Shown: in pieces, positions 1-7,047 of the stretch
Position numbering within the stretch: the first letter of the stretch is position 1
How the letters are laid out: each line of letters begins with the position of its first letter
Origin: Candidatus Latescibacterota bacterium
Lineage (GTDB): Bacteria; Krumholzibacteriota; Krumholzibacteriia; Krumholzibacteriales; WJIX01
Assembly: GCA_030643145.1 (NCBI GenBank)
Contig: DAOWMJ010000093.1
Span: 1-7,944, forward strand
Direction: 5' to 3'
Length of the DNA: 7,944 nucleotides
Translations under genes and position numbers: made by a program
Notes under the pieces: model-generated
What the model was told of the DNA's origin: nothing
The model's database searches: none
What the model saw: the letters and a program-made list of their open reading frames with translations, nothing else

Positions 1-2
1 GA

Positions 3-137
3 CGCAGGGTTAATGCCCTCGAGTATGTGCTGATACCAGATCTGCAATCGACGATAAAGGGTATTGAAAGAAAACTAAGTGAAAATGAAAGAGCTACACA
101 AACCCGTCTTATGAAAATAAAAGAGATGGTACAGTAA
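3..137 (+). CDS. atpD: V/A-type ATP synthase/ATPase subunit D, C-terminal end (partial, 5' truncated)
   Basis: Reading from base 3 gives 44 residues and a TAA stop. They begin RRVNALEYVLIPDL and continue with KGIERKLSENERA and a terminal RLMKIKEMVQ. The RRVNALE-x-V-x-IP signature, followed by a charged helix containing the ENER segment and ending in RLKRIK-like residues, is the hallmark of the C-terminal half of subunit D in V/A-type ATPases. Subunit D is the central-stalk coiled coil that rotates inside the A3B3 head and couples ATP hydrolysis or synthesis to H+ or Na+ movement in the cytoplasmic membrane. Only the last helix is present, so length and start cannot be judged. The rest of the ATPase operon should lie upstream. 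The symbol atpD is also used for the F1 beta subunit; the subunit D meaning (ntpD in some species) is intended here. The call rests on motif recognition alone. Confidence 0.88.
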   Translation, partial: RRVNALEYVLIPDLQSTIKGIERKLSENERATQTRLMKIKEMVQ

Positions 138-160
138 TCAAATGTGACAATTCTCTTTTT
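119..160 (+). terminator. Weak candidate terminator of the ATPase operon
   Basis: AAAAGAGA (119-126) and TCTCTTTT (152-159) form a perfect 8-bp inverted repeat whose 3' arm runs into a T-rich stretch. An inner GTACA / TGTGAC pairing with one bulge could extend the structure. The 5' arm overlaps the end of the subunit D gene. The stem is AT-rich and the loop is long (25 bases), so it is a poor intrinsic terminator by standard criteria. The position at the end of an operon is what makes it worth recording. Confidence 0.25.
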
Positions 161-243
161 CCTTTTGCTTTTGTCAATTGAGGAATTAGTATGTAGTGTT
201 ATATATAGGCCAAAGGAGTAGTACTCTGTATATTTGAGGGATG

Positions 244-277
244 ATTTGGAAAAGATTTTTCCAGATATATTCCAAAT
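244..277 (+). promoter_or_regulatory. Inverted/direct half-site cluster just upstream of the -35 box (candidate operator or activator site)
   Basis: ATTTGGAA (244-251) and TTCCAAAT (270-277) are an 8-bp perfect inverted repeat. Nested in it is a second perfect repeat, TGGAAAA (247-253) / TTTTCCA (257-263), with a 3-base loop. The result is three TTCCA-type half-sites, at 247-251 (inverted), 259-263 and 270-274. The last two are spaced 11 bases apart, about one DNA turn, and the cluster ends three bases before the TTGACA box. That position suits an activator bound upstream of RNA polymerase, but no known regulator motif is recognised. AT-rich DNA makes some of this likely by chance. Confidence 0.3.
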
Positions 278-280
278 TGA

Positions 281-309
281 TTGACACGTAAGTTCCCGCT
301 AATTATATT
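281..309 (+). promoter_or_regulatory. Sigma70-type promoter for the three-gene outer-membrane operon
   Basis: A perfect -35 hexamer TTGACA (281-286) is separated by exactly 17 bases from TATATT (304-309), a 5-of-6 match to the -10 consensus. Transcription would start near 316 and leave a leader of about 120 bases before the preferred ATG at 436. It lies in the only sizeable gap before the operon. Bacteroidota proper use a different consensus (TTTG / TAnnTTTG), so if this promoter is real it argues for another FCB-related lineage with a conventional primary sigma factor. Confidence 0.6.
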
Positions 310-340
310 CACGGTGACGGGTTACTTAGAGAGCTAGAGA

Positions 341-371
341 CCACACCTGACAGAATCTCCAAGCAGGTTGG
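341..371 (+). promoter_or_regulatory. Possible leader hairpin upstream of the receptor gene
   Basis: CCA-C-ACCTG (341-349) can pair with CAGGT-TGG (364-371), giving 8 bp with one bulged C and a 14-base loop in the predicted 5' leader. It would end immediately before the in-frame ATG at 373. That would make the ATG hard to use and fits initiation further down at 436. No riboswitch family is recognised, and a short stem of this kind can arise by chance. Confidence 0.2.
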
Positions 372-422
372 AATGAAAAATAAATATGAATCAAGATTGA
401 GGGCGTCAAGAGCGAATCAGTT

Positions 423-428
423 AAGGAG
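423..428 (+). promoter_or_regulatory. Shine-Dalgarno sequence that decides the receptor start
   Basis: AAGGAG lies 7 bases before the ATG at 436. The alternative in-frame ATG at 373 has only a poor AGGTTGGA in front of it. It would also place a charged 21-residue stretch before the signal peptide. The site therefore supports translation from 436. Confidence 0.75.
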
Positions 429-435
429 TGACAAA

Positions 436-3400
436 ATGAATACCCGTTCTTGTTCAGCGGAGTTAATCGTAATAGTTATTGTTTTTCTGGTTTTGCTGTT
501 TTCCTGTTCAGAGACCTTTGCCGCGACAGGAATTTTGGCCGGTAAAATAGTTGACAAGAATACAGGAGAACCACTCGCCTGGGTTAATATTATCTTTGGC
601 GATGGATATGGCGGCTTTACCTTTGAAGATGGGACATTCAAGATTAACGGCCCCGCCGGTAAATATAAGGTGAAAGTGATGATGATGGGATATAAAATGC
701 AGGAATTGGAGGGAGTCGTTATTAACGCCGGGCAGACAACAAAAATCGATTTCTTTTTAGAAACGACTATTGTTGATCAAACGGAGGAAATTATTGTTGA
801 GGCGGGAAGGAAGCAGATTGACGTGAAGAGCAGTGATGTTCGTCACGCGGTTACCAATGATGAACTCAAGGATCTTCCTGTTGACAACATCGAAGAAGCG
901 CTTGCTCTCAAAACGGGTATTATAAAAACCGGAGATGAACTTCATGTGCGTGGTGGGCGTGGGAGTGAAGTCAGCTATTTGATTGACGGAGTGCCCGTAA
1001 ACGATCCCCTTGGAGGCGGCAAGATTTCAGTTGGCCTGATGGGGGCTTCCGAAAGTGAAATTATTACTGGCGGTATGAGCGCGGAGTATGGGAATGCCCA
1101 ATCCGCTGTTGTTAACATTAGTACGCGCGAAGGAGGCAAGACATACGAAGGCCAGGTTCGTTATATGACCGACGATTTTGGTAGAAAAGATAAAACTTAC
1201 ACTAATTATGACAGACTTAGCATAGGTTTCGGTGGGCCCACTCCAATCAATGATATGACATTCTACGTGGCAGGGGAGCTCGAGTTTAGCGATGGTGAGT
1301 ATTGGGCGAATATTCAGAGAGAAGAACATACATTAATGAATGATTTTTTCAAATTTTCAGATAGAGCTTATCATAAGTATAATGTACAGGGAAAATTGGC
1401 ATATAAAGTAAAATCAAACATGAAATTGGTTGGGGAGGCTATTTATACTCAGTCCAGAAGCAATGCTTTCGGGGGGGGATACGCTAACAACTGGGATGTT
1501 CAGGGTTATGTTCAGAAGGTCTATCGTTTTATGACTCTTAAGAGATATTCCGGCGATTTGTTTAACGACCCTCCTTCAGACGCCCGTGATTTCAACTGGG
1601 TTGTAAGTGTTTATAAAGGCCCCTGGTTTGACAGTGAACCTCAGAGAGTGTATGAATATAGAGATGATATTGAATGGCGGAAAAAGTATCTTTATCCGGT
1701 TAGAGTATTTTCAAAGGTAACAGCCGGAGATATTGAAAACCCGCAAATTTATACTCTGAGTTATGAAAACTTTTATGTCAGGGTTGTGGATGATGTATAT
1801 GGTAATGAAGTAGAAATTATTTGGGATGAGGCGGTACTCGATCAAGATGGCAGAGTTGAAACTTACGAGAGCAAGGTGCTCTTTGAGGGGTTCCGGAATC
1901 CTGACTCGAAATTCAGTCATTTCAGAGATGACTCAAGCTATGTGGATTTTAATTCAGCGGAAAGAATGGGCACCAATGAAAATAAGAGTTTGCATGTAAA
2001 ATTCGCCTTGAGTCATAATATTACAGATGACATATTTTACTCGATAAAAACTAGTCGCGCCTATTTTTATAGCTTTAGTTCAGTTGACGGGCAGGATCCG
2101 GAAGATTTTACGACAGGTGGTCAACCTCTTGTTTTACCCGGCGGAATTTTCAACGCGAGGGGTGAATCAAATACTGTTTGGTATACGGATCCTAACAATC
2201 CTTATTATGTTACTTGCTATGATGCTCCTTTCTACATGAATAGAAATACTACGGTTTACACGGTGAAAGGAGATATAACATCGAAGCGGTGGGAGGGGCA
2301 CACTACAAAAGCCGGGGTACAGTTTTTATATAATGATATAGATGAATTTACCCTCTATTATCCGGGCAGCTTGCGCTGGCTTGAAGAAGAGGGACGATAT
2401 ATGCAAGGCCAAAGCAAGAATGATTTCCACAATTATAATCCTGAAGGATCTTTATATTTTCAGGATAAATGGGAATACAAAGGGATGGTTGTGAATGCCG
2501 GCATCAGGCTCGATTTATTTTCTCCGGGTAACTCTACGGAGATTGAGATAGTCAGTAGCGGGATAGATTATACGGTTGACAGATTGAAATATCAGATCAG
2601 TCCGAGGCTTGGGTTTGCATTCCCGATTACGGATAAAGACAAATTCCATTTTCATTATGGCAGGTTTACGCAGTGGCCATCAAGAGCGTACCTTTTCCAT
2701 TCACAGGATATGGTGGCAGGCGCGGGAACTATTGGGAATCCTAATCTCGATGAACAGTTGACTATTTCTTATCAGGCAGGGATTTCACACCAGTTCAGCG
2801 AGACAGTTGCCGGAGAGTTTGTTGTGTTTAACAAGGATATTTATGGGTTAGTTTCTTCAACTCGTGTAACTGACGAGGATCTTGGCGTTACAGGGTATAG
2901 GCGTATTAATAGGGCTTATGCCAGTTCAAGGGGACTTGAGATGAATGTCTCAAAACGGATGAGTTATCATTTCGCGGGAGAGATTTCGTATACATATTCA
3001 TTCGCGGATGGCGTTGCGTCTGATGCCGATTTTGGAGTAACAGCAGAAGGGTTATCTCATTTACCTACGCAGGAAATGCCGCTGAGGTGGGATCAGCGCC
3101 ATACTCTTAACATTAGATTGACCCTTAATGATGAGAATAAATGGGGTTCGACAATTGTCTATTCTTTTGGAAGTGGTCTTCCATGGACTCCTTATGACAG
3201 GTGGGCGAGAAAGCAAGATCCGACAGCTGAGAACTCCGAAAGGCACAAACAAACTCATAACGTGAGTTTGCAAGGAAGAAAGATGTTCGATATATATGGT
3301 CAAGAGCTTACATTCTATTTTGAGGGCAGGAATTTGCTCAATCAAGATATTCTCCAAATTATTGCCCCTGGAGTTTTTCCGGGGATGGTTAACGCTGTTA

Positions 3401-3558
3401 TGGATGGCGGGTCTTATTATACGGAGACGGGAGAAACCGGGGGAGCTTACCTGCAGGATATAAATGATGATGGCCTGGAGGATTTTAACTCGGTAAATGA
3501 TCCGACGGTTTGGGCTTCACGCAGACAGTGGCGAATCGGGTTTGGTTTCGAGTTTTAA
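436..3558 (+). CDS. TonB-dependent outer-membrane receptor with N-terminal carboxypeptidase-regulatory-like domain
   Basis: Predicted 1040-aa outer-membrane active transporter driven by the TonB-ExbB-ExbD complex. From the ATG at 436: a signal peptide of about 29 residues with a long hydrophobic core (cleavage near TFA|A); a CarboxypepD_reg-like beta-sandwich at about 32-110 (GKIVDKNTGEPLAWVNI, then EDGTFKI and the GKYKVKV strand); a possible TonB box, EEIIVEA, at 117-123; a plug at about 125-235 with VRGGRGSEVSYLIDGVPVND; then a beta-barrel of about 800 residues ending in aromatic/hydrophobic alternation and a terminal Phe (GFGFEF), the usual BAM recognition signal. DINDDGLED at 1008-1016, before the last strand, resembles the D-x-N-x-DG loop near the C-terminus of SusC-like proteins. 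The length fits SusC/receptor families. It is the first gene of the operon, and the exported partner follows after 31 bases. The substrate is unknown: no siderophore, cobalamin or glycan signature is recognisable. A G8 run occurs at 1471-1478. Confidence 0.9.
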   Translation: MNTRSCSAELIVIVIVFLVLLFSCSETFAATGILAGKIVDKNTGEPLAWVNIIFGDGYGGFTFEDGTFKINGPAGKYKVKVMMMGYKMQELEGVVINAGQTTKIDFFLETTIVDQTEEIIVEAGRKQIDVKSSDVRHAVTNDELKDLPVDNIEEALALKTGIIKTGDELHVRGGRGSEVSYLIDGVPVNDPLGGGKISVGLMGASESEIITGGMSAEYGNAQSAVVNISTREGGKTYEGQVRYMTDDFGRKDKTYTNYDRLSIGFGGPTPINDMTFYVAGELEFSDGEYWANIQREEHTLMNDFFKFSDRAYHKYNVQGKLAYKVKSNMKLVGEAIYTQSRSNAFGGGYANNWDVQGYVQKVYRFMTLKRYSGDLFNDPPSDARDFNWVVSVYKGPWFDSEPQRVYEYRDDIEWRKKYLYPVRVFSKVTAGDIENPQIYTLSYENFYVRVVDDVYGNEVEIIWDEAVLDQDGRVETYESKVLFEGFRNPDSKFSHFRDDSSYVDFNSAERMGTNENKSLHVKFALSHNITDDIFYSIKTSRAYFYSFSSVDGQDPEDFTTGGQPLVLPGGIFNARGESNTVWYTDPNNPYYVTCYDAPFYMNRNTTVYTVKGDITSKRWEGHTTKAGVQFLYNDIDEFTLYYPGSLRWLEEEGRYMQGQSKNDFHNYNPEGSLYFQDKWEYKGMVVNAGIRLDLFSPGNSTEIEIVSSGIDYTVDRLKYQISPRLGFAFPITDKDKFHFHYGRFTQWPSRAYLFHSQDMVAGAGTIGNPNLDEQLTISYQAGISHQFSETVAGEFVVFNKDIYGLVSSTRVTDEDLGVTGYRRINRAYASSRGLEMNVSKRMSYHFAGEISYTYSFADGVASDADFGVTAEGLSHLPTQEMPLRWDQRHTLNIRLTLNDENKWGSTIVYSFGSGLPWTPYDRWARKQDPTAENSERHKQTHNVSLQGRKMFDIYGQELTFYFEGRNLLNQDILQIIAPGVFPGMVNAVMDGGSYYTETGETGGAYLQDINDDGLEDFNSVNDPTVWASRRQWRIGFGFEF

Positions 3559-3589
3559 AAACGCTTATATATTTATATGGAGGTTCCGT

Positions 3590-6070
3590 ATGGTTCGCAA
3601 AGGATTTCTTCTAGCAGCAGTCATGGTGATGTTTGTTACCTTGATTTCTCAAATGGCGAATGCGAGACCCCGAAACGATGATTGGATTGGGGAGCTCAAA
3701 GAAATGGAGAAGATGTGGGTCTTTGATGGGTCAGGCATTCATAACGTGGGGAATCTTCAGTTACATGTTACAAATTGGGGTTGTTTTGGATCCTATCCCG
3801 GCTCTAATTTTCCGACACGTGATTTTCCTTCCGCTCAGTGGCCTGCTAACAGCGGAGTAGAATATCTTTATATAGCGGGATTATGGGTCGGGGCAAAAAA
3901 AGGCGGAATGGCCGCTGTTTCAACAGCCGCCTACCAAAGAGAATTTCAGCCTCCGGGCATAAGTTCTCCGGACGGGGGTATCTCGATAATTTATGGAGCA
4001 AATTCGAACTCAGCGGGGGGTTCTAGATTTCCGCGTCCCGCGGATGACGATAAAGATGGTTTTGTAGATGAAGACTGTCTGGATGGAAAAGATAATGATG
4101 GCGATGGGAAGATAGATGAGGATTTCGCGGGAATAAGTAATCAGATGTTCGCGACCTGGTATACGGACGATCAGGAAAATTCCACGAGTATGTATCCTGA
4201 TCATATTCCTCTGGGGCTTTATGTGCATCAGGAAAGTTATCAATGGGAGGATAAACAGTATTCTAATTTTGTGGGGATAGATTACAAAATTATTCATTAC
4301 ACTGGGAGTACCAGCCTCGATAATGTATATGTGGGGTTTTTCGCGGATGGTGATGCCGGTGACCTGGAGACTGATAATTACTGGAAGGATGATTGTACAG
4401 GGTATTCTCATGCTGTTGTTTGCACCAAAAAGGGAGATACTCCCTACCCGGTTATTGTTGATGTTGCGTATTTTTACGATAAAGATGGCGACGAAGGGAG
4501 TGTGCTGGGATATTTGGGCATTGTATTTCTGGGACATAAGACAGATCCTACCGGTTTCACGGCTCCAAAGATTGTGGGGCTTACCTCTTACCAGGCTTTT
4601 TCGGGATCGCAACCCTTTGAAGATGGCGGAGATCCAACAAAGGATTCAGAGCGTTATCAGCTTATGAGTGCGGGCCAGATGGATAAAAACCAAGATGTGC
4701 CAAGGGATTATCGGATGCTGATGGCAACCGGCCCGTTTGACGCGTTAATGCCTGGAGACACACTGACCCTTCAGGTAGCGGTAGCTATCGGAGATGGGTT
4801 AGGCGGATTGTTATCATCAGCTGCCAGCGCCGTGATTACATATGAAGGTAACTGGTTTGATATGGATGGAAATCCGGAAACAGGGCTGGATGGCAGAGAG
4901 ACTCAGATACCGGGGCCGATAAGTATGGATCCCGATACTTGTGATGACATTTCGGAAACTGTATCGGCTGGTAAAGACGAATATGTTTGGATTAATCTGG
5001 ATTGCTCAAAAGAGGATTGGTTGTTCACGGAAGGACAAAGGCTAGGTTGTACTTCGGGTCGTAAAGAAGATTATATGACCGGTACCGCGGGTCCGGGTGG
5101 AAATGGCAGGGAAACACAGATTACATGGCTGGTTGGAACAGCTCCCCCGCCTCCATATATTAGAATTGTTCCCGGACATAATAAGACGACTCTGTACTGG
5201 GATAATTTTAGCGAGGAAGCGCTTGATGTGAGTACCCTTGCTAAAGACTTTGCGGGGTTCCGTGTGTGGCGCGCGGATGGGTGGCATCGTCCAGTTGGAA
5301 CAACGGCGGAAAGCGGTCCCTCCAAGGAGTTATGGAAGTTGATATTAGAAAGGGATTATGCAGGCGATGGATTTGGACAAGACAGGGAATATCGTATGCC
5401 TTATTCAGAAGGCGGATTATTATATGAACCTCTGCAGGGTTTAAATGATAAGGAAAAGTTTATCAGTATGTTTGAAGAGAATCTGTATTATTTTCCCCTC
5501 GATCCAGTCCCATGTCCTCCGGGGTTGTCTGCCGTGGAATGTGATACTATAGAAGCACTTGCCAGATATAATCTGAATTTTAGCGGCGGTAAAAGATATT
5601 ATAAATATATAGACAACGAAGTAAAAAATGGACAGTACTATTTTTATTCTGTCAGTGCGTTTGACTATACGAATAAGTATGGTGAACCGTCGAGTAACTT
5701 TATGCTTACAACACCACTCTCCAAATTTGGTTCAGGAGATGATAGTAGGAGCGGCCAGATATTTGTAGTCCCTAATCCAGTGACTCTGGAATCAGTTCAA
5801 CCTTGGCAACTAGGGCAGAACATGGATGATCCGTCCGGAATCAAACTTGAATTTCGGAGACTTCCTAACTGTGTGAATACAATTAGAATTTATACTTTAT
5901 CTGGAGACCTTGTTGAGACCATTTTGCACGATGGAAAAAGTGGGACGGCAGTATGGAATCTTATTTCCAGAAATGGACAAGATGTAATAAGCGGGGTTTA
6001 CCTGTATTCCGTGGAACCCCATAACACAAATTACAATACGTTTGTTGGAAAGTTTGTAGTTATCAAATAA
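3590..6070 (+). CDS. Large exported protein with DxDxDG motifs, Fn3-like region and T9SS/FlgD-like C-terminal domain
   Basis: Predicted 826-aa secreted or surface protein of unknown activity. The ATG at 3590 is chosen because GGAGG (3579-3583) lies 6 bases upstream and a clear signal peptide follows (hydrophobic core 5-20, ANA|R cleavage after residue 25). Residues about 55-122 (VTNWGCFGSYPG, FPSAQWP, GLWVGA) resemble an N-terminal pattern I associate with FCB surface proteins. Residues 152-178 carry two acidic loops, DDDKDGFVDED and DGKDNDGDGKIDED, typical of thrombospondin-3/EF-hand-like calcium binding. ATGPFDALMPGDTLTL at 379-394 begins a beta-rich segment. About 522-700 looks fibronectin-III-like (IVPGHNKTTLYWDN, FAGFRVWRADG, YYFYSVSAFD). 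The tail, 725-826, starts FVVPNPV and has IRIYTLSGDLVETI, W-N-L, ISGVYLYSV and a final GKFVVIK, matching T9SS type A sorting domains and the related FlgD Ig-like fold. No lipobox or catalytic motif is seen. Placement between a TonB receptor and a PorV-like barrel suggests a surface partner of the receptor (inference). Confidence 0.8.
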   Translation: MVRKGFLLAAVMVMFVTLISQMANARPRNDDWIGELKEMEKMWVFDGSGIHNVGNLQLHVTNWGCFGSYPGSNFPTRDFPSAQWPANSGVEYLYIAGLWVGAKKGGMAAVSTAAYQREFQPPGISSPDGGISIIYGANSNSAGGSRFPRPADDDKDGFVDEDCLDGKDNDGDGKIDEDFAGISNQMFATWYTDDQENSTSMYPDHIPLGLYVHQESYQWEDKQYSNFVGIDYKIIHYTGSTSLDNVYVGFFADGDAGDLETDNYWKDDCTGYSHAVVCTKKGDTPYPVIVDVAYFYDKDGDEGSVLGYLGIVFLGHKTDPTGFTAPKIVGLTSYQAFSGSQPFEDGGDPTKDSERYQLMSAGQMDKNQDVPRDYRMLMATGPFDALMPGDTLTLQVAVAIGDGLGGLLSSAASAVITYEGNWFDMDGNPETGLDGRETQIPGPISMDPDTCDDISETVSAGKDEYVWINLDCSKEDWLFTEGQRLGCTSGRKEDYMTGTAGPGGNGRETQITWLVGTAPPPPYIRIVPGHNKTTLYWDNFSEEALDVSTLAKDFAGFRVWRADGWHRPVGTTAESGPSKELWKLILERDYAGDGFGQDREYRMPYSEGGLLYEPLQGLNDKEKFISMFEENLYYFPLDPVPCPPGLSAVECDTIEALARYNLNFSGGKRYYKYIDNEVKNGQYYFYSVSAFDYTNKYGEPSSNFMLTTPLSKFGSGDDSRSGQIFVVPNPVTLESVQPWQLGQNMDDPSGIKLEFRRLPNCVNTIRIYTLSGDLVETILHDGKSGTAVWNLISRNGQDVISGVYLYSVEPHNTNYNTFVGKFVVIK
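4040..4126 (+). other. Region encoding tandem DxDxDG calcium-binding-type loops
   Basis: This segment encodes residues 151-179 of the exported protein. It holds a first loop with Asp at 152, 153, 154, 156, 160 and 162, and a second with Asp at 165, 168, 170, 172, 176 and 178. The pattern D-x-D-x-D-G-x-x-D-E-D is shared with thrombospondin type-3 repeats and similar extracellular calcium motifs. Metal binding is inferred from the pattern. Confidence 0.65.
5762..6067 (+). other. Region encoding the T9SS/FlgD-like C-terminal sorting domain
   Basis: This segment encodes residues 725-826 of the exported protein. The order is PNP motif, a strand ending in EFRRLP, IRIYTLSGDLVETI, a tryptophan-containing strand (AVWNL), NGQDVISGVYLYSV and a basic end, GKFVVIK. 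This order is shared by T9SS C-terminal domains and FlgD Ig-like domains, and sequence alone does not separate them cleanly. The PorV/PorQ-type gene directly downstream favours the secretion reading. Confidence 0.7.
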
Positions 6071-6093
6071 GTGTCATTTTAGGAGGTCTGGGA

Positions 6094-7047
6094 ATGAAAG
6101 GCAAACATTTACTTACAGGGATTGCTGCAGCTGTTATTTTTCTGGCGGCATTTCCCTTAGTTGTATATGGGACTTCACCATTCGAAAAAGTTGGAACATA
6201 TTCCGCTCAATTTCTAAAAGTTGGGGTGTCGGCACGCGCGACAGGTATGGGTGGTGCGTTTACTGCCATAGCGGATGATGCTTCCGCTCTCTATTGGAAT
6301 CCTGCCGGCCTCGTGGAACTGGAGCGAACTGAAGTAACTCTGAATTCAGTATCGTGGCCTGCTGATATAGATCTCTATTTCGTTGGTACGGTTTTTAGGA
6401 CCCCTTATCTTCCTGGAACTTTTGGGATTTCGGCAAGAGCATTAACTATGGATCCTCAGATAGTCAGGACAATCTACAGTCCTGAGGGGACGAACAGATA
6501 TTTTGATGCCGGGTCGATGTCTTATGGTTTATCATATGCAAAATATTTTACAGATAGATTTTCTGCCGGAATTACAGCACATTTTCTTCATATGGGACTT
6601 GCCGATCGAAGCGTGCAATCGCTTTCATTTGATTTTGGGCTTCTTTACAGGATTGGTATTCGTGGTATGACATTGGGAATGATGGTTCAGAGCTTTGGTA
6701 GCGAGTTTACATTCGACGAGCGTTCTTCCAAGCTGCCAACTGTATTCCGTGTCGGCCTTGCTATGGATCTTTTAAGACATGGAACTCATATTCTGACCGC
6801 TTCATCGGAATTTTCCCACCCTTCTGACAATGCCGAGAGGATGAATGTCGGAGCGGAGTATTCATTTAATCAGTTTTTCTTTGTTCGTGGAGGGTATAAT
6901 ATCAATTATGATAGCCAGGGGATGGCTTGGGGTTTGGGGTTCAAGATAGATTCAAGTCAAACTTCTGATATCAGATTTGATTATTCGTGGCAGGATCTGC
7001 GTTATCTGGGTTATTGCAACAGGGTTAGTCTTGGGTTCAGTTATTAA
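6094..7047 (+). CDS. PorV/PorQ-family outer-membrane beta-barrel protein
   Basis: Predicted 317-aa outer-membrane protein. AGGAGG (6081-6086) lies 7 bases before the ATG. A signal peptide covers about 1-26 (hydrophobic core 7-24, VYG|T). The diagnostic part is residues 46-73: SARATGMGGAFTAIADD followed by ASALYWNPAGL. This glycine-rich segment with NPAG is conserved in the PorV/PorQ group and related FadL-like barrels. The remainder is alternating beta-strand sequence ending VSLGFSY, with an aromatic last residue as usual for barrels. In Bacteroidota, PorV is the T9SS shuttle that binds C-terminal sorting domains, while PorQ belongs to the surface attachment complex. This protein is somewhat shorter than PorV and nearer PorQ in size, so I do not assign either name. 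It sits 23 bases after the gene for the sorting-domain protein, which suggests they act together. A FadL-like transport role remains possible. Confidence 0.85.
   Translation: MKGKHLLTGIAAAVIFLAAFPLVVYGTSPFEKVGTYSAQFLKVGVSARATGMGGAFTAIADDASALYWNPAGLVELERTEVTLNSVSWPADIDLYFVGTVFRTPYLPGTFGISARALTMDPQIVRTIYSPEGTNRYFDAGSMSYGLSYAKYFTDRFSAGITAHFLHMGLADRSVQSLSFDFGLLYRIGIRGMTLGMMVQSFGSEFTFDERSSKLPTVFRVGLAMDLLRHGTHILTASSEFSHPSDNAERMNVGAEYSFNQFFFVRGGYNINYDSQGMAWGLGFKIDSSQTSDIRFDYSWQDLRYLGYCNRVSLGFSY

Noticed and set aside
373..435. Upstream in-frame ATG at 373 for the receptor gene
   Set aside because: It has a weak ribosome-binding site, would put a charged 21-residue stretch before the signal peptide, and sits next to a possible hairpin. 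The ATG at 436 has AAGGAG 7 bases upstream.
3497..3589. Longer start for the exported protein, overlapping the end of the receptor gene
   Set aside because: The extension is the receptor's 3' end read out of frame and has no ribosome-binding site. The ATG at 3590 has GGAGG 6 bases upstream and is followed at once by a signal peptide.
3894..3903. GCA AAA AAA G, a possible -1 ribosomal frameshift heptamer in the exported-protein gene
   Set aside because: The -1 frame stops after about 40 codons with no recognisable product, and the zero frame continues through the full domain set. A Lys-Lys codon pair explains it.
4010..4612. 200-codon open frame on the - strand inside the exported-protein gene
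   Set aside because: It is opposite a well-supported gene, and its low-complexity Ile/Arg-rich translation with no recognisable domain is typical of an antisense shadow.
4323..4667. 114-codon + strand frame overlapping the exported-protein gene
   Set aside because: It lies wholly inside the real gene in another frame, with no family resemblance and no ribosome-binding-site support.
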